This document shows positions 8,450-17,509 of a DNA stretch of 64,000 nucleotides, one piece after another. The translations under genes and the position numbers were made by a program. This DNA comes from JACVRW01 sp963803085 (GTDB taxonomy: Bacteria > Actinomycetota > Thermoleophilia > Solirubrobacterales > Thermoleophilaceae): positions 1 to 64,000 of the forward strand of contig CAWDLE010000006.1 of assembly GCA_963803085.1 (NCBI GenBank), read 5' to 3'. The first letter of the stretch is position 1. Every line of letters begins with the position of its first letter. Under the pieces are notes generated by a model. That model was not told the origin of the DNA and searched no databases. It worked only from the letters and a program-made list of their open reading frames with translations.

Positions 8450-10382
8450 GTGATCCTCGGGGTGGACGTCGGCGGCACCTTCACCGACGCCGCGCTGCTC
8501 ACCGGCGACCGGCTGGTCACCGGGAAGTCGCCGACCACGCCCGCCGACCAGTCGCAGGGCGTGATGGACGCGGTGGACGAGGCGCTCACGGCCGCCGGCG
8601 CCGCGCCCCGCGACGTCGAGCGCTTCGTGCACGGGATGACCGTGGGCACGAACGCGCTGCTCGAGGGGCGCGTGGCCCGCACCGCCCTGCTCGCGACCGA
8701 GGGCTTCACGGACCTCGAGGAGCTGGGCCGTCAGGCACGTCCCGAGCTGTACCGGCTCTGCGCCGGGCACCCTCCTCCCCTGGTGCCGGCCGAGCTGCGT
8801 GTGCCGGTGCCCGAGCGCGCCGGCCCCGAGGGGGTGGTGCGGCCGCTCGACGAGGACGGCCTGCGCGCGGCGCTCGAGGGCCTCGACGTGGAGGCGGCCG
8901 CGGTGTGCCTCCTATGGGGCTTTCGCCATCCGGAGCACGAGCGGCGCGCCGCCGGGCTGCTCGAGGAGGCGCTGCCGGGGGTGCACGTATCGACGTCGCA
9001 CGAGACCGCGGGCGTGTTCCGCGAGTACGAGCGCTGCGCCACCACGATCGTCGACGCCGCGCTGTCGCCGCTGCTGCGCGGCTACCTCGAGCGACTGACC
9101 GACCGCGCGCGCGACGGCAGGGCTGCCCGAGCCCGAGGTGATGCTCTCGAGCGGGGGCACGGCCAGCGCGGCAACAGCCGCCCGGCACGCGTCGTGGACC
9201 GTGCTGTCGGGCCCGGCGGGCGGCGCGGTGGGCGCGGCACGAATGGCGCGCAGGGACCAGGAGGCAGTCGGTGCGCCGCGGGCCGAGCCCGCGGCTTCCG
9301 CCATAGGTCTCGACATGGGCGGCACGTCATGCGACGTGTCCCTGATCGTGGACGGTGCCGCCGCTGTCGGCACGGGCCGCGAGGTGGGTGGCCGGGCGCT
9401 CGCGTTGCCGATGGTCGACGTTCACACGGTGGGCGCGGGCGGCGGCTCGATCGCCTGGCGCGATGCGGGCGGCGCGCTGCGCGTGGGGCCACACTCGGCG
9501 GGCGCCGACCCGGGCCCGGCCAGCTACGGACGCGGGGGTGAGCAGCCGACGGTCACCGACGCCAACCTGCTGCTCGGCCACCTGGACGAGGAGTCGCCCC
9601 TGGCGGGCGGCGTGCGCCTGGATCGCGCGGCGGCGGAGCGCGTGGTCGGCGCGCTGGGCGACCAGCTCGGCCTCGAGCTCGAGGAGACCGCCGCCGGCAT
9701 CGCTCGAGTGGCGAGTGCGGCGATGGCGCAGGCCGTGCGCGTGGTGACCGTGGAGCGCGGCATCGACCCGCGCGAGCTCGCCCTTGTGCCGTTCGGCGGA
9801 GCGGGCCCGCTGCATGCCGCACAGATCGCGGACGAGCTGGGCATGCGGCGCGTGCTCGTGCCGGTGGCGAGCGGAGTGCTGTCCGCGTTCGGGCTCGTGG
9901 TGGCCGAGCGCCGGCGCGACCTCGTGGAGAGCGTGCTGCTCGCCGGCGAGGAGCTCACGGCCGAGGCGATCGGTGCGGTGGTGGCGCGGCTCGCGGAGCG
10001 CGGCCGCGAGGAGCTGCGGGAGGCGGGCGCTGCCGCCGAGCCGGAGCTGCGCGCCAGCTATGACCTCCGCTACGAGGGCCAGGCCTTCGAGCTGCAGATC
10101 GCTGGTGAGCCCGCACCCGATCCGGAGGAGCTTCGGCGCGCTTTCGACCGCGCGCACGAGGAGCGCTACGGCTATGCGGACGGTGAGGCGGGCCTCGAGC
10201 TGGTGAGCGTGCGCGTGGCGGTGGCGCTGCCGGGCGCCGACCCGCGCCCCGCAGCGTGGGACGGTCTCCCGGGCGGCGCGGCCGACGGCCCCGCCGTGGT
10301 GCGCCTGCCCGGCTCCACGCTCGTGGTCCCCGACGGCTGGCGCGCCCGCGCGGAGGATGACGTCGTGGTAATGGAGCGATGA
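8450..10382 (+). CDS. hyuA: Hydantoinase/oxoprolinase A subunit, frameshifted
   Basis: ATP-dependent HyuA/OplA-type subunit that activates a cyclic amide (N-methylhydantoin, 5-oxoproline, hydantoin, or acetone in carboxylase relatives). The N-terminal actin-like half starts MILGVDVGGTFTDAALL and carries HGMTVGTNALLEG; the second half has GLDMGGTSCDVSLI, HTVGAGGGSIAW and PFGGAGPLHA. The halves lie in different frames: one extra base within 9116-9119 separates DRARDG from GLPEPEVMLSSGG. The corrected protein is about 643 residues, slightly short for the family. Stop overlaps hyuB (ATGA). Confidence 0.88.
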
Positions 10383-11863
10383 GACCCCTCGACCCCATCA
10401 CGCTCGAGGTGATGCTTGGCAGCCTGCGCGCCGCGTGCGACGAGATGGGCGCCGTGCTCGTCAGATCCGCCCACTCGGCCAACATCAAGGAGCGCCGCGA
10501 CGCCTCCACCGCGCTGTTCGACGCGGACGGTCAGATGGTGATGCAGGCGGAGCACATCCCGGTGCACCTGGGTGCGATGCCGAGCGCCGTGGCGGCGGTG
10601 CTCGACGAGGAGCAGCGGCCCGGCGAGTCGTGGATCCTCAACGACCCGTACCGCGGCGGCACGCACCTGCCGGACATCACCGTGATCACGCCGCTCTTCC
10701 ACGACGGCGAGCCGGCCGGCTTCGCCGCCAGCCGCGCCCACCATGCCGACGTGGGCGCGGACGAGCCGGGCAGCATGCCAGCGCTGTCGCGGACGCTCGC
10801 CGACGAGGGCGTGGTGATCCCTCCCACGCGCCTCACCGACGAGGTGCTCCACGACCTGGCCCGGCGCATGCGCAACCCACGCCAGCGCGAGGCCGATCTG
10901 CGCGCGCAGCTCGCGGCCGGCCGCGCGGGCGGCGAGCGCATGGCCGCACTGATCGAGCGTTTCGGGATCCACACCGTGCGCGCGGGCATGCGGGAGACGC
11001 TCGACTACGCGGAGCGCCGCACCCGTGCCCGCATCGCCGAGCTGGAGGACGGCGTACGCGAGGCGGCCGACGTGCTCGAGGCTGCGGAGGGAGACCTCCA
11101 GCTGCGCGTCCGAGCGACCGTCGAGGGCGATGCAATCCAGCTTGACTTCTCCGGCTCCGCCGCGCAGCACGACGGCAACCTCAACTGCCCGCTCGCCGTG
11201 ACGCTGTCCGCGTGCTACTTCGCGCTGCGCGTGCTCACGGACCCGGACGTGCCGCCCTGCTCGGGCGCGTACAGGCCGCTCACCGTCGTCGCACCGGAGG
11301 GCTCGCTGCTCAACGCACGGCCGCCCGCCGCGGTGGCCGCCGGCAACGTGGAGACCTCGTCGCGCGTGGCCGACCTCGTCCTGCGCGCGTTCGGGCACGC
11401 GCTCGGCCAGGGCACGATGAACAACCTGACGCTCGGGAACGACCGCTTCACCTACTACGAGACGCTCGGCGGCGGCCAGGGCGCGTGCGAGGACGCCGAC
11501 GGGCCGAGCGCGGTGCACGTGGCGATGTCGAACACGCTCAACACGCCGATCGAGGCGCTTGAGCTGGAGTTCCCGCTGCGGGCGGTGGAGTACGCGCTGC
11601 GGCGCGGGTCCGGCGGGGCGGGCCGCCACCGCGGCGGAGACGGCGTGATCCGCGAGCTGGAGGCGCTCGACGAGATGCGCTACTCCCTGATCACGGAGCG
11701 ACGCCGGCACGCGCCGGCGGGCGCGGACGGCGGCGAGCCGGGCCGTCCTGGTAGGAACCTGCTGAACGGGGACGAGTTGCCCGCCAAGGCGTCGGGCACG
11801 CTCAATCCAGGAGACAGGCTGCGAATCGAGACCCCCGGAGGTGGCGGACATGGCATCGGATGA
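10379..11863 (+). CDS. hyuB: Hydantoinase/oxoprolinase B subunit
   Basis: 494-residue partner of HyuA, starting in a 4-base overlap with it. Family features include PITLEVMLGSLRAACDEMG near the start, NDPYRGGTHLPDI, the HHADVG segment that holds metal ligands in the family, DFSGSAAQHDGNLNCP and the Gly-rich C-terminus TPGGGGHG. A and B subunits form one ATP-dependent hydrolase or carboxylase complex; substrate cannot be assigned by sequence alone. The next gene overlaps its end and encodes a 3-hydroxyacid dehydrogenase, so the three genes probably act in one catabolic route. Confidence 0.92.
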   Translation: MRPLDPITLEVMLGSLRAACDEMGAVLVRSAHSANIKERRDASTALFDADGQMVMQAEHIPVHLGAMPSAVAAVLDEEQRPGESWILNDPYRGGTHLPDITVITPLFHDGEPAGFAASRAHHADVGADEPGSMPALSRTLADEGVVIPPTRLTDEVLHDLARRMRNPRQREADLRAQLAAGRAGGERMAALIERFGIHTVRAGMRETLDYAERRTRARIAELEDGVREAADVLEAAEGDLQLRVRATVEGDAIQLDFSGSAAQHDGNLNCPLAVTLSACYFALRVLTDPDVPPCSGAYRPLTVVAPEGSLLNARPPAAVAAGNVETSSRVADLVLRAFGHALGQGTMNNLTLGNDRFTYYETLGGGQGACEDADGPSAVHVAMSNTLNTPIEALELEFPLRAVEYALRRGSGGAGRHRGGDGVIRELEALDEMRYSLITERRRHAPAGADGGEPGRPGRNLLNGDELPAKASGTLNPGDRLRIETPGGGGHGIG

Positions 11864-12764
11864 CACAGCTGCGCGCCCACCGGGCGCTCCGGCAACGGCA
11901 CGGGTGGCCTTCTGCGGCCTCGGAATCATGGGCGAACCGATGGCCGCGAACCTTGCGCGGGCCGGCTTCGAGCTGTCCGTCTACAACCGTACGAAGGAGA
12001 AGGCGGAACGCTTCGCGGAGGAGCACGGCGCGCGCGCCACGGCGACCCCGCGCGAGGCGGCCGATGGCGCCTCGGTCGTTATCACGATGGTGCCCGACGC
12101 GCCCGATGTGGAGGAGGTGCTGCTGGGCGAGCAGGGCGCGGTGCACGGACTGGAGGCAGGCGCTCTCGCGATCGACATGTCCACCATCGCCCCCACGGCC
12201 GCCCGCGCGATCGGCGAGCGGCTCGCCGACGACGGCGTGGCCTTCCTCGAGGCGCCCGTGTCCGGCTCGCGACCGAAGGCCGAGGACGGCACGCTCACGA
12301 TCATGGTCGGAGGCACGCCCGAGGACTTCGAGCGCGCGAGTCCGCTGTTCGAAGCCATGGGCGAGCGCATCGTGCACGTGGGTCCGCAGGGCCATGCGCA
12401 GCTCGCCAAGCTGCTCACGAACACGATGGGCGCCGTGCACGCGGTGGCGCTGGCCGAGTCGGTGCTCGCGGCCGAGCGCGCGGGCCTCGACCCGGACGCG
12501 TTCCTGGAGGTGGCCGCCGGCAGTGCAGGCAACTCAACCGTCCTGGGCCTGAAGGGGCACCCGATGTTCGATCGCGACTTCAAGCCGCTCTTCAAGCTCG
12601 AGCACATGCTGAAGGACGTGCGCCACTGCCTCGACGAGGCCAAGGCACTCGGCGTGGAGCTGCGGCTGGGCTCGCTCGTGGAGCCGTTCTACGCGCGCGC
12701 CGCGGAGAACGGCCACGCCGAGGACGACTTCGCGGCCGTGATCACCGCGCTCGAGCAGCGCTGA
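11850..12764 (+). CDS. 3-hydroxyisobutyrate-dehydrogenase-family oxidoreductase
   Basis: 304 residues, NAD(P)-dependent beta-hydroxyacid dehydrogenase. The Rossmann motif is GLGIMGEPMAANLARAG; the substrate segment is EAPVSGSRPKAEDGTL; the catalytic Lys lies in HAQLAKLLTNTMG. ATG 11850 is preferred because GGAGGT (11837-11842) lies 7 bases ahead; it overlaps the end of hyuB by 14 bases. Relatives reduce or oxidise 3-hydroxyisobutyrate, tartronate semialdehyde or succinic semialdehyde. Convergent with the TetR gene, overlapping it by 23 bases. Confidence 0.88.
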   Translation: MASDDTAARPPGAPATARVAFCGLGIMGEPMAANLARAGFELSVYNRTKEKAERFAEEHGARATATPREAADGASVVITMVPDAPDVEEVLLGEQGAVHGLEAGALAIDMSTIAPTAARAIGERLADDGVAFLEAPVSGSRPKAEDGTLTIMVGGTPEDFERASPLFEAMGERIVHVGPQGHAQLAKLLTNTMGAVHAVALAESVLAAERAGLDPDAFLEVAAGSAGNSTVLGLKGHPMFDRDFKPLFKLEHMLKDVRHCLDEAKALGVELRLGSLVEPFYARAAENGHAEDDFAAVITALEQR

Positions 12765-13266
12765 AGGCCTCTATCGCCTTCGTCCAGGCGGGCTCCAGCT
12801 CGGCGTCGGGCGGGAAGCGCCCGGCCAACTCCAGCACCACCATGCCGTGCGCGAACGCCCAGACCGCGCGGGCGAGGTCCGGATCTCCAGTGGCCCATAT
12901 CAGTGGCGCGGCGGCACGCGCCTCGAGCCCCTCGGGCAACAGGTCGCGCGGCAGGGGGCGATCCGTCATCAGCCGGTAGAGCTGCGGGTTCTCGCGCGCG
13001 AAGTGGCGATAGGCGCTCGCGATCTCGGCGAGCGTCGCCCCGGCACCCTCGAGCGCATCGGCCCACATCCGCATGCCCTCGGCGATCAGCACGGCCTCGA
13101 GCGCGCGCTTGCTCGCGAAGTGCTTGTAGAGCGACGGCGGCTTGATGCCGAGGGCGCCGGCCACCCGGCCCAACGTGAGCGCCTCCACGCCCTCACGAGT
13201 CAGCAGGTCACGCGCCACGCCCACGATCTCCTGCTGACGCGCGCTGAGCGGATCTGCCGCGATCAC
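12742..13266 (-). CDS. TetR-family repressor with WHG-type C-terminus
   Basis: 174 residues. The N-terminal helix-turn-helix reads LTLGRVAGALGIKPPSLYKH; the C-terminal ligand domain has WAFAHGMVVLELAGRF, as in WHG-type TetR regulators. The GTG start forms a GTGA overlap with the upstream SRPBCC gene, so the repressor is the second gene of a two-gene operon. Two matching inverted repeats just upstream of that operon (13735-13776) are the likely autoregulatory operators. Ligand unknown; the SRPBCC partner suggests a lipid or other hydrophobic molecule, which is inference. Confidence 0.87.
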   Translation of the reverse strand: MIAADPLSARQQEIVGVARDLLTREGVEALTLGRVAGALGIKPPSLYKHFASKRALEAVLIAEGMRMWADALEGAGATLAEIASAYRHFARENPQLYRLMTDRPLPRDLLPEGLEARAAAPLIWATGDPDLARAVWAFAHGMVVLELAGRFPPDAELEPAWTKAIEAFSAARAR

Positions 13267-13715
13267 GCGGCCGCTCGCGCCGTCTGCGCCTCGGCGCGCT
13301 CCTTCACGGCCTCGTTCATGCGCTCGAAGCCGGGCAGTGTCCCGCGGCGCAGCCCCCGGGTGAGGAACGGCACGAGCACGCCCGTGAAGCGCTCCTCTTG
13401 GACGAGGCGGCTGCCCCGAGCGGTCGGCTCGATGGCGAAGCGGTGCTCGCCGTCGAACAGGCCCCGCACGAGGAGGCGGCCGCGCCAGCGGAGCTCCCGA
13501 TCTGCCTCGGCGGCGAGCACCGTGGGCCGGAAGCGCATCGCGCGCCCGCGGGCCGGCTGGAGCTCGATATCGAGGCGCTCGCCGGCGGCCAGGGTCCCAC
13601 TCGCCTCGCGGATGAACGGGTTCCAGCTCGGATACGACGGCAGGTCGCTCAGAACGCCCCATACCGCCTCCGGGGCGGCCTCGATGTCGATCTTTGTCTT
13701 CAGATGCAGGGCCAT
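13263..13715 (-). CDS. SRPBCC-fold polyketide-cyclase-like protein
   Basis: 150 residues of START/SRPBCC fold, a hydrophobic-pocket domain. Typical features are IDIEAAPEAVWGVLSDLPSY, the SWNPFI segment and the LRWRGRL strand. ATG 13715 is chosen over an in-frame ATG 39 bases earlier because AGGAG lies 6 bases ahead and the earlier one would overlap the operator. First gene of the operon with the TetR repressor, which it overlaps by 4 bases. Relatives bind or transform lipids and polyketides; no catalytic residue can be assigned. Confidence 0.82.
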   Translation of the reverse strand: MALHLKTKIDIEAAPEAVWGVLSDLPSYPSWNPFIREASGTLAAGERLDIELQPARGRAMRFRPTVLAAEADRELRWRGRLLVRGLFDGEHRFAIEPTARGSRLVQEERFTGVLVPFLTRGLRRGTLPGFERMNEAVKERAEAQTARAAA

Positions 13716-13734
13716 TTGGTGCTCCTGGCGTCGA

Positions 13735-13776
13735 TGGCTAATGGCCTTAGCCACTGTAGGCTAATACCGTTAGCCT
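13735..13776. promoter_or_regulatory. Two tandem TetR-type operators
   Basis: Two 19-base inverted repeats of one design: TGGCTAA-TGGCC-TTAGCCA (13735-13753) and AGGCTAA-TACCG-TTAGCCT (13758-13776). Both are perfect 7-base arms around 5 bases and share the core GGCTAA-N5-TTAGCC. Centres are 23 bases apart. They sit 20-61 bases upstream of the SRPBCC-TetR operon start, where a repressor would block it. Confidence 0.82.
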
Positions 13777-13906
13777 GTCAAGTGGTGAGCGACGTTCTCA
13801 ATTTCGCTTGAAACCCGTGCGTTCGTTCGTAACAATGGCCGCCCGCGTCCCGCCCCACTTGTTGCCAGATGCCCTCGACGCGGCGTTTTGGAGGTTTCTC
13901 TCGTCT

Positions 13907-14536
13907 ATGCCAGTTGCATTGAAGGAATGGGCCGTAACCGTGCGTGCGCTCGCCGAGGGCGAGCAGCTCCTGACCCTGCGTAAGGGCGGAATCCGCGAAG
14001 AGAACAAGCACTTCGAGATCGAGCACGACCGCTTCTTCCTCTACCCCACGTTCGACCACCAGCGGAACGACCTGATCCGCCAGTCTCACCTTCCGGAGCT
14101 CGCTCGCGCGCTCGAGGAGGGCGTCTGGCCCGATGACGAGCCGCCGGCGAAGGCGTTGCTCCAGGACGGCGGCATCCCGCAGCCGGAGCGCGTGCGCATC
14201 CGCGCCTGGGCCGAGGTGTCCGCCAGCTACCTGATCACGGACCCGCGGGCCATCGACTCGCTGTCGCCGTACTACATCTGGACCACGGACTACGCGGAGA
14301 AGCGCCTGCACTGGAAGCGGCGCCACCCTCTGCACGTGATGGTGCTCCGCACCTACCGCATCCCGCGTCCGGTGACCGTGAAGGTGCGGCCCGAGTACCA
14401 CGGCTGCCGTTCGTGGCTCGAGCTCTACCGCGACCTCCCCTTCGAGGGCACGCCCGTGCTCTCGGACGAGGAGTTCGAGCGAGCCTCCGAGGAGATCGAA
14501 GCGATCGCCTCGGACGCCGTGCCGGTCCTGGCCTAG
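13907..14536 (+). CDS. DUF1802 family protein
   Basis: 209 residues beginning MPVALKEWAVTVRALAEGEQ, the characteristic opening of DUF1802 proteins. Further family-like segments are LRKGGIREENKHFEIEHDRF, LYPTFDHQ and PYYIWTTDYAEKRLHWK. ATG 13907 is preferred because GGAGG stands 12 bases ahead; an in-frame TTG at 13808 would add 33 residues. Function unknown; predicted soluble. Divergent from the SRPBCC-TetR operon, so the tandem operators might also affect it. Confidence 0.78.
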   Translation: MPVALKEWAVTVRALAEGEQLLTLRKGGIREENKHFEIEHDRFFLYPTFDHQRNDLIRQSHLPELARALEEGVWPDDEPPAKALLQDGGIPQPERVRIRAWAEVSASYLITDPRAIDSLSPYYIWTTDYAEKRLHWKRRHPLHVMVLRTYRIPRPVTVKVRPEYHGCRSWLELYRDLPFEGTPVLSDEEFERASEEIEAIASDAVPVLA

Positions 14537-14602
14537 CGACGCCCCTCCAACCGGCGCACGCCGCACGGGAGCGGCGCCCGACGTTCCAGCAGGTGATCGA
14601 GA

Positions 14603-15628
14603 TCAAGAAGCGCGCGCCGCGCTGAAGCGGCGCGGGTCGAACGGGGTCATGTCCGGCTCCGGCTGCTCGCCGCAGATCATCTGGGCCAGGAGCCGGCCCG
14701 AGATCGGGCCGAGGCAAACGCCCGCGCCCTCGTGGCCGGTGCTGGTCCAGATGCCATCGCGGAGCGGGCCGATGGCGGGCAGGCCGTCGGGTAGCCAGGG
14801 CCGGAAGCCGCACCAGCTCCGGGTCACGCGCAGCTCGCGCAGCTTCGGGACGAAGCGGGCCGCGCGCTCCAGCATCGCCTGCGTGATCTCGTCGCGAACC
14901 GTCGGCTCGAAGCCCACGCGCTCGCGGCTCGAGCCCACGAGGACCTCGTCGCCGTCGAGCGTCTGCTCGACCACCACGGCGAGTGCCAGCTCCTCGTCGC
15001 TCTCCGCGACGGCGTCCATGTACGCGGCCTCGATCAGCTTGTGGCGAATCAGTCCGCGCGGCGCGGCGAGGGCCATGAGCTGTCCCTTGCGCGGCTCCAC
15101 CGGCAGGCCGGTCAGCTCGGCTGCCCATGGGCCAGTGGCCAGGACAACGTGCTCGCAGGCGAGCCGCTCACCGTTGGCGAGCGTGACTGCTCCACGCTCG
15201 ACTGAGCTGACAGCGGCGACCTCGCGCACCGGCACCTCCGCAGCCAGCGCGCGCGTTAGGCCGACCGGGTCCACCTGGAGGTCATCGGCATCGCGCAGCA
15301 CCCGAACGCCGGCCGCGAGCTCGGGCTCGAGCTCCGGCGCGGGCGTCCCATCCCTGTGATCGAGCAGCAGCGCGCCCTTGCGGGCGACGCGCGCTGCCGG
15401 AAAGCGCTCCCCCAGCTCGAGCCAGAGCTCGCGACCGACAAGAGCCAGGTCGCGCTCGGGCCCGGGGGGTTTGTCACACACGAGCACGTTGCCCTCCCCG
15501 ACCCCGGTCGTGCCGCCCGAGACCGCACCACGGTCCAGCAGCAGCACCTCCATGCCGCGCTCGTGTAGGAAGTACGCCGCCGCGGCGCCGCAGATTCCCG
15601 CGCCGACGACGATCGCGTCAGCCGACAC
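14603..15628 (-). CDS. FAD-dependent D-amino-acid (D-hydroxyproline) dehydrogenase
   Basis: 341 residues of the DadA/glycine-oxidase family. The FAD motif is VVGAGICGAAAAYFLHERG near residue 6; the C-terminus has GFRPWLPDGLPAIGP and the flavin-contacting TGHEGAGVCLGP. Third gene of a three-gene operon after a DHDPS-family enzyme and a 4-hydroxyproline epimerase, overlapping the latter by 11 bases. In known trans-4-hydroxyproline catabolism this step oxidises cis-4-hydroxy-D-proline to pyrroline-4-hydroxy-2-carboxylate; the assignment comes from context. GTG start. Confidence 0.85.
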   Translation of the reverse strand: MSADAIVVGAGICGAAAAYFLHERGMEVLLLDRGAVSGGTTGVGEGNVLVCDKPPGPERDLALVGRELWLELGERFPAARVARKGALLLDHRDGTPAPELEPELAAGVRVLRDADDLQVDPVGLTRALAAEVPVREVAAVSSVERGAVTLANGERLACEHVVLATGPWAAELTGLPVEPRKGQLMALAAPRGLIRHKLIEAAYMDAVAESDEELALAVVVEQTLDGDEVLVGSSRERVGFEPTVRDEITQAMLERAARFVPKLRELRVTRSWCGFRPWLPDGLPAIGPLRDGIWTSTGHEGAGVCLGPISGRLLAQMICGEQPEPDMTPFDPRRFSAARAS

Positions 15629-16598
15629 GGAAGCCGTGCGGGAACGGATCCTCGGGATCGAGCAGGTACTGCCCCATGCCGGTGATCCAGGCGCGGCCGG
15701 TGATCTCCGGCACAGCGGCGGGCCGCCCGCCCACGGTCGTCTCCTCGAGCAGGCGGCCGGTGAAGCGGGTGCCGATGATTCCCTCGTTCACGAACGGGGC
15801 ACCGAGCGCCAGCTCTCCGCGGGTCCAGAGCTGCGCCATCCGGGCGCTCGTGCCGGTGCCGCACGGCGAGCGGTCGACCCAGCCGGGATGGATCGCGGTG
15901 GCGGAACGGCTGTCGGCGCCGTCCACGCCGGGCGCAGTCCAGACCACGTGGCGACAGCCGCGGATGTCCGGATCCTCGGGGTGCACGGGCTCGTCCACCG
16001 CGGCCATCAACGCGAGCCCGGCCTCCACGAGCTCCTCCGCCTGCTCGGGCCGCACCTCGAGGCCGGCCGAGGCAGCGTCGGCGATCGCGTAGAAGTTGCC
16101 GCCGTAGGCCATGTCGTAACGCACGCCGGCGGCCTCGGCGTCGGTGGCGTGCAGGAACGACGGCACGTTGCGCAGGCTCACCGATCTCGCGCGGCCGTCC
16201 TCCACCTGCACGCGCGCCTCGACCAGCCCGGCGGGCACGTCGAGGCGGACCACCGTCTCCGGCTCGCGGACCTCCACCATGCCGGTCTCCACGAGCACCG
16301 TGGCCACGCCGATCGTGCCATGGCCGCACATCGGCAGGCAGCCGCTCACCTCGATGTAGACGACGCCCCAGTCGGCGTCGTCGCGACACGGCGGCTGGAG
16401 GATCGCGCCCGACATCGCGCCGTGGCCGCGCGGCTCGTGCATCAGCAGCGTGCGGATCCAGTCGCGCTCGCGCTCGAAGCGGAGCTTGCGCTCGAGCATC
16501 GTGTCGCCGGGGAGCACGCCGACGCCGCCGGTGATCACGCGCGTGGGCATTCCCTCGGTGTGGGAGTCGACGGCCTGGAAGACGCGACTGGCGCGCAT
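15618..16598 (-). CDS. 4-hydroxyproline 2-epimerase (proline racemase family)
   Basis: 326 residues. Both acid-base cysteines of the family are present: C91 in LPMCGHGTIG and C246 in SPCGTGTSA, which argues for an epimerase over a hydroxyproline dehydratase, where one is replaced. The N-terminus VFQAVDSHTEGMPTRVI is typical. Cytosolic, cofactor-independent; it would turn trans-4-hydroxy-L-proline into cis-4-hydroxy-D-proline. Its ATG shares a base with the stop of the upstream DHDPS-family gene and its end overlaps the dehydrogenase gene, so the three are translated together. Confidence 0.92.
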   Translation of the reverse strand: MRASRVFQAVDSHTEGMPTRVITGGVGVLPGDTMLERKLRFERERDWIRTLLMHEPRGHGAMSGAILQPPCRDDADWGVVYIEVSGCLPMCGHGTIGVATVLVETGMVEVREPETVVRLDVPAGLVEARVQVEDGRARSVSLRNVPSFLHATDAEAAGVRYDMAYGGNFYAIADAASAGLEVRPEQAEELVEAGLALMAAVDEPVHPEDPDIRGCRHVVWTAPGVDGADSRSATAIHPGWVDRSPCGTGTSARMAQLWTRGELALGAPFVNEGIIGTRFTGRLLEETTVGGRPAAVPEITGRAWITGMGQYLLDPEDPFPHGFRVG

Positions 16599-17482
16599 CA
16601 GCGCTGGATCGCCGCGGGCTCCAGGGCGGCGACCGCGGCGCGAACCGTCTCCTGCTCGTCCGCGGTGAGTGGCAGGCGCGGCGGGCGGGTGGGGCCGCCG
16701 TGGCTGCCGGTCAGGTCGAGCGCGGCCTTGAAGTACTGGACGAGCTTCGGCGTCATGTCGAGGCGCGCCAGCGGCAGCAGGCGGGTGTGGCAGGCGCGGG
16801 CCGCCTCGAGGTCGCCATCCGCGACCAGTGACTCGAGCTCGACGCAGAGCTCAGGCGCCACGTTGGCCACGCCGGACACCCAGCCGACCGCGCCCGCGGC
16901 ATAGCCCTCGAGTGCCCAGTCGTCGCCTCCCACCAGGACCTCGAGGCGGTCGCCGGCCAGCTCGATGAGGTGCGCGATCCGGCGGGCGTCGCCCGAGCAC
17001 TCCTTCACCGCGACGATGCGCTCGTGGCGCTCGGCGAGCCGGACAATCGTCTCGGGGAGCAGATCCTGGCGAGCGGCCTCCGGGTTGTTGTAGAGCATCA
17101 CCGGAAGGTCGGTGGCAGAGGTCACGGCGGCGAAGTGCGCGTCCAGCTCGCGCTCGTCGGCGACGTAGGTCGTGGGCGGCAGGCACATCACCCCGGTCGC
17201 GCCGAGCGCCGCGGCGGTCTCGGCGCGGGTGGCGGCACTCGAGCCGTCGGGTGACGAGATCCCCACAGTCACGCGGGCGCCGCTGGCGATCGCCGTTTCG
17301 ATCACGACGCGCCGCTCGTCATCTGAAAGGGCGCCGGCCTCACCCATCGTCCCGCAGACCACCACGTCCCGGATGCCGCGCTCCACGAGTTCGCGCGCGT
17401 TTGCGGCGAGCCGCTCGGGCGCCAGCGACAGGTCGTCCTGGAACGGGGTGAGAAGGGCGGGGATGACCGAACGGAACGTCAT
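16598..17482 (-). CDS. DHDPS/NAL-family lyase, probable Pyr4H2C deaminase
   Basis: 294-residue Schiff-base TIM barrel. Lys160 (VAVKECSGD) and Tyr131 (MLYNNPEA) are the family catalytic pair. The DapA substrate loop GTTGE reads GTMGE here, so it is not a typical lysine-pathway DapA. As first gene before a hydroxyproline epimerase and a D-hydroxyproline dehydrogenase it most likely deaminates 1-pyrroline-4-hydroxy-2-carboxylate to 2-oxoglutarate semialdehyde. The aldehyde dehydrogenase that would finish the route is not in the window. Function is by context; fold is certain. Confidence 0.85.
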   Translation of the reverse strand: MTFRSVIPALLTPFQDDLSLAPERLAANARELVERGIRDVVVCGTMGEAGALSDDERRVVIETAIASGARVTVGISSPDGSSAATRAETAAALGATGVMCLPPTTYVADERELDAHFAAVTSATDLPVMLYNNPEAARQDLLPETIVRLAERHERIVAVKECSGDARRIAHLIELAGDRLEVLVGGDDWALEGYAAGAVGWVSGVANVAPELCVELESLVADGDLEAARACHTRLLPLARLDMTPKLVQYFKAALDLTGSHGGPTRPPRLPLTADEQETVRAAVAALEPAAIQR

Positions 17483-17509
17483 TGGGCGCTCGGCCGCGAG
17501 CGTAGCGCG

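Noticed and set aside
16598..17482. Dihydrodipicolinate synthase DapA of lysine synthesis
   Set aside because: The DapA loop GTTGE is altered to GTMGE and the gene is embedded in a hydroxyproline operon.
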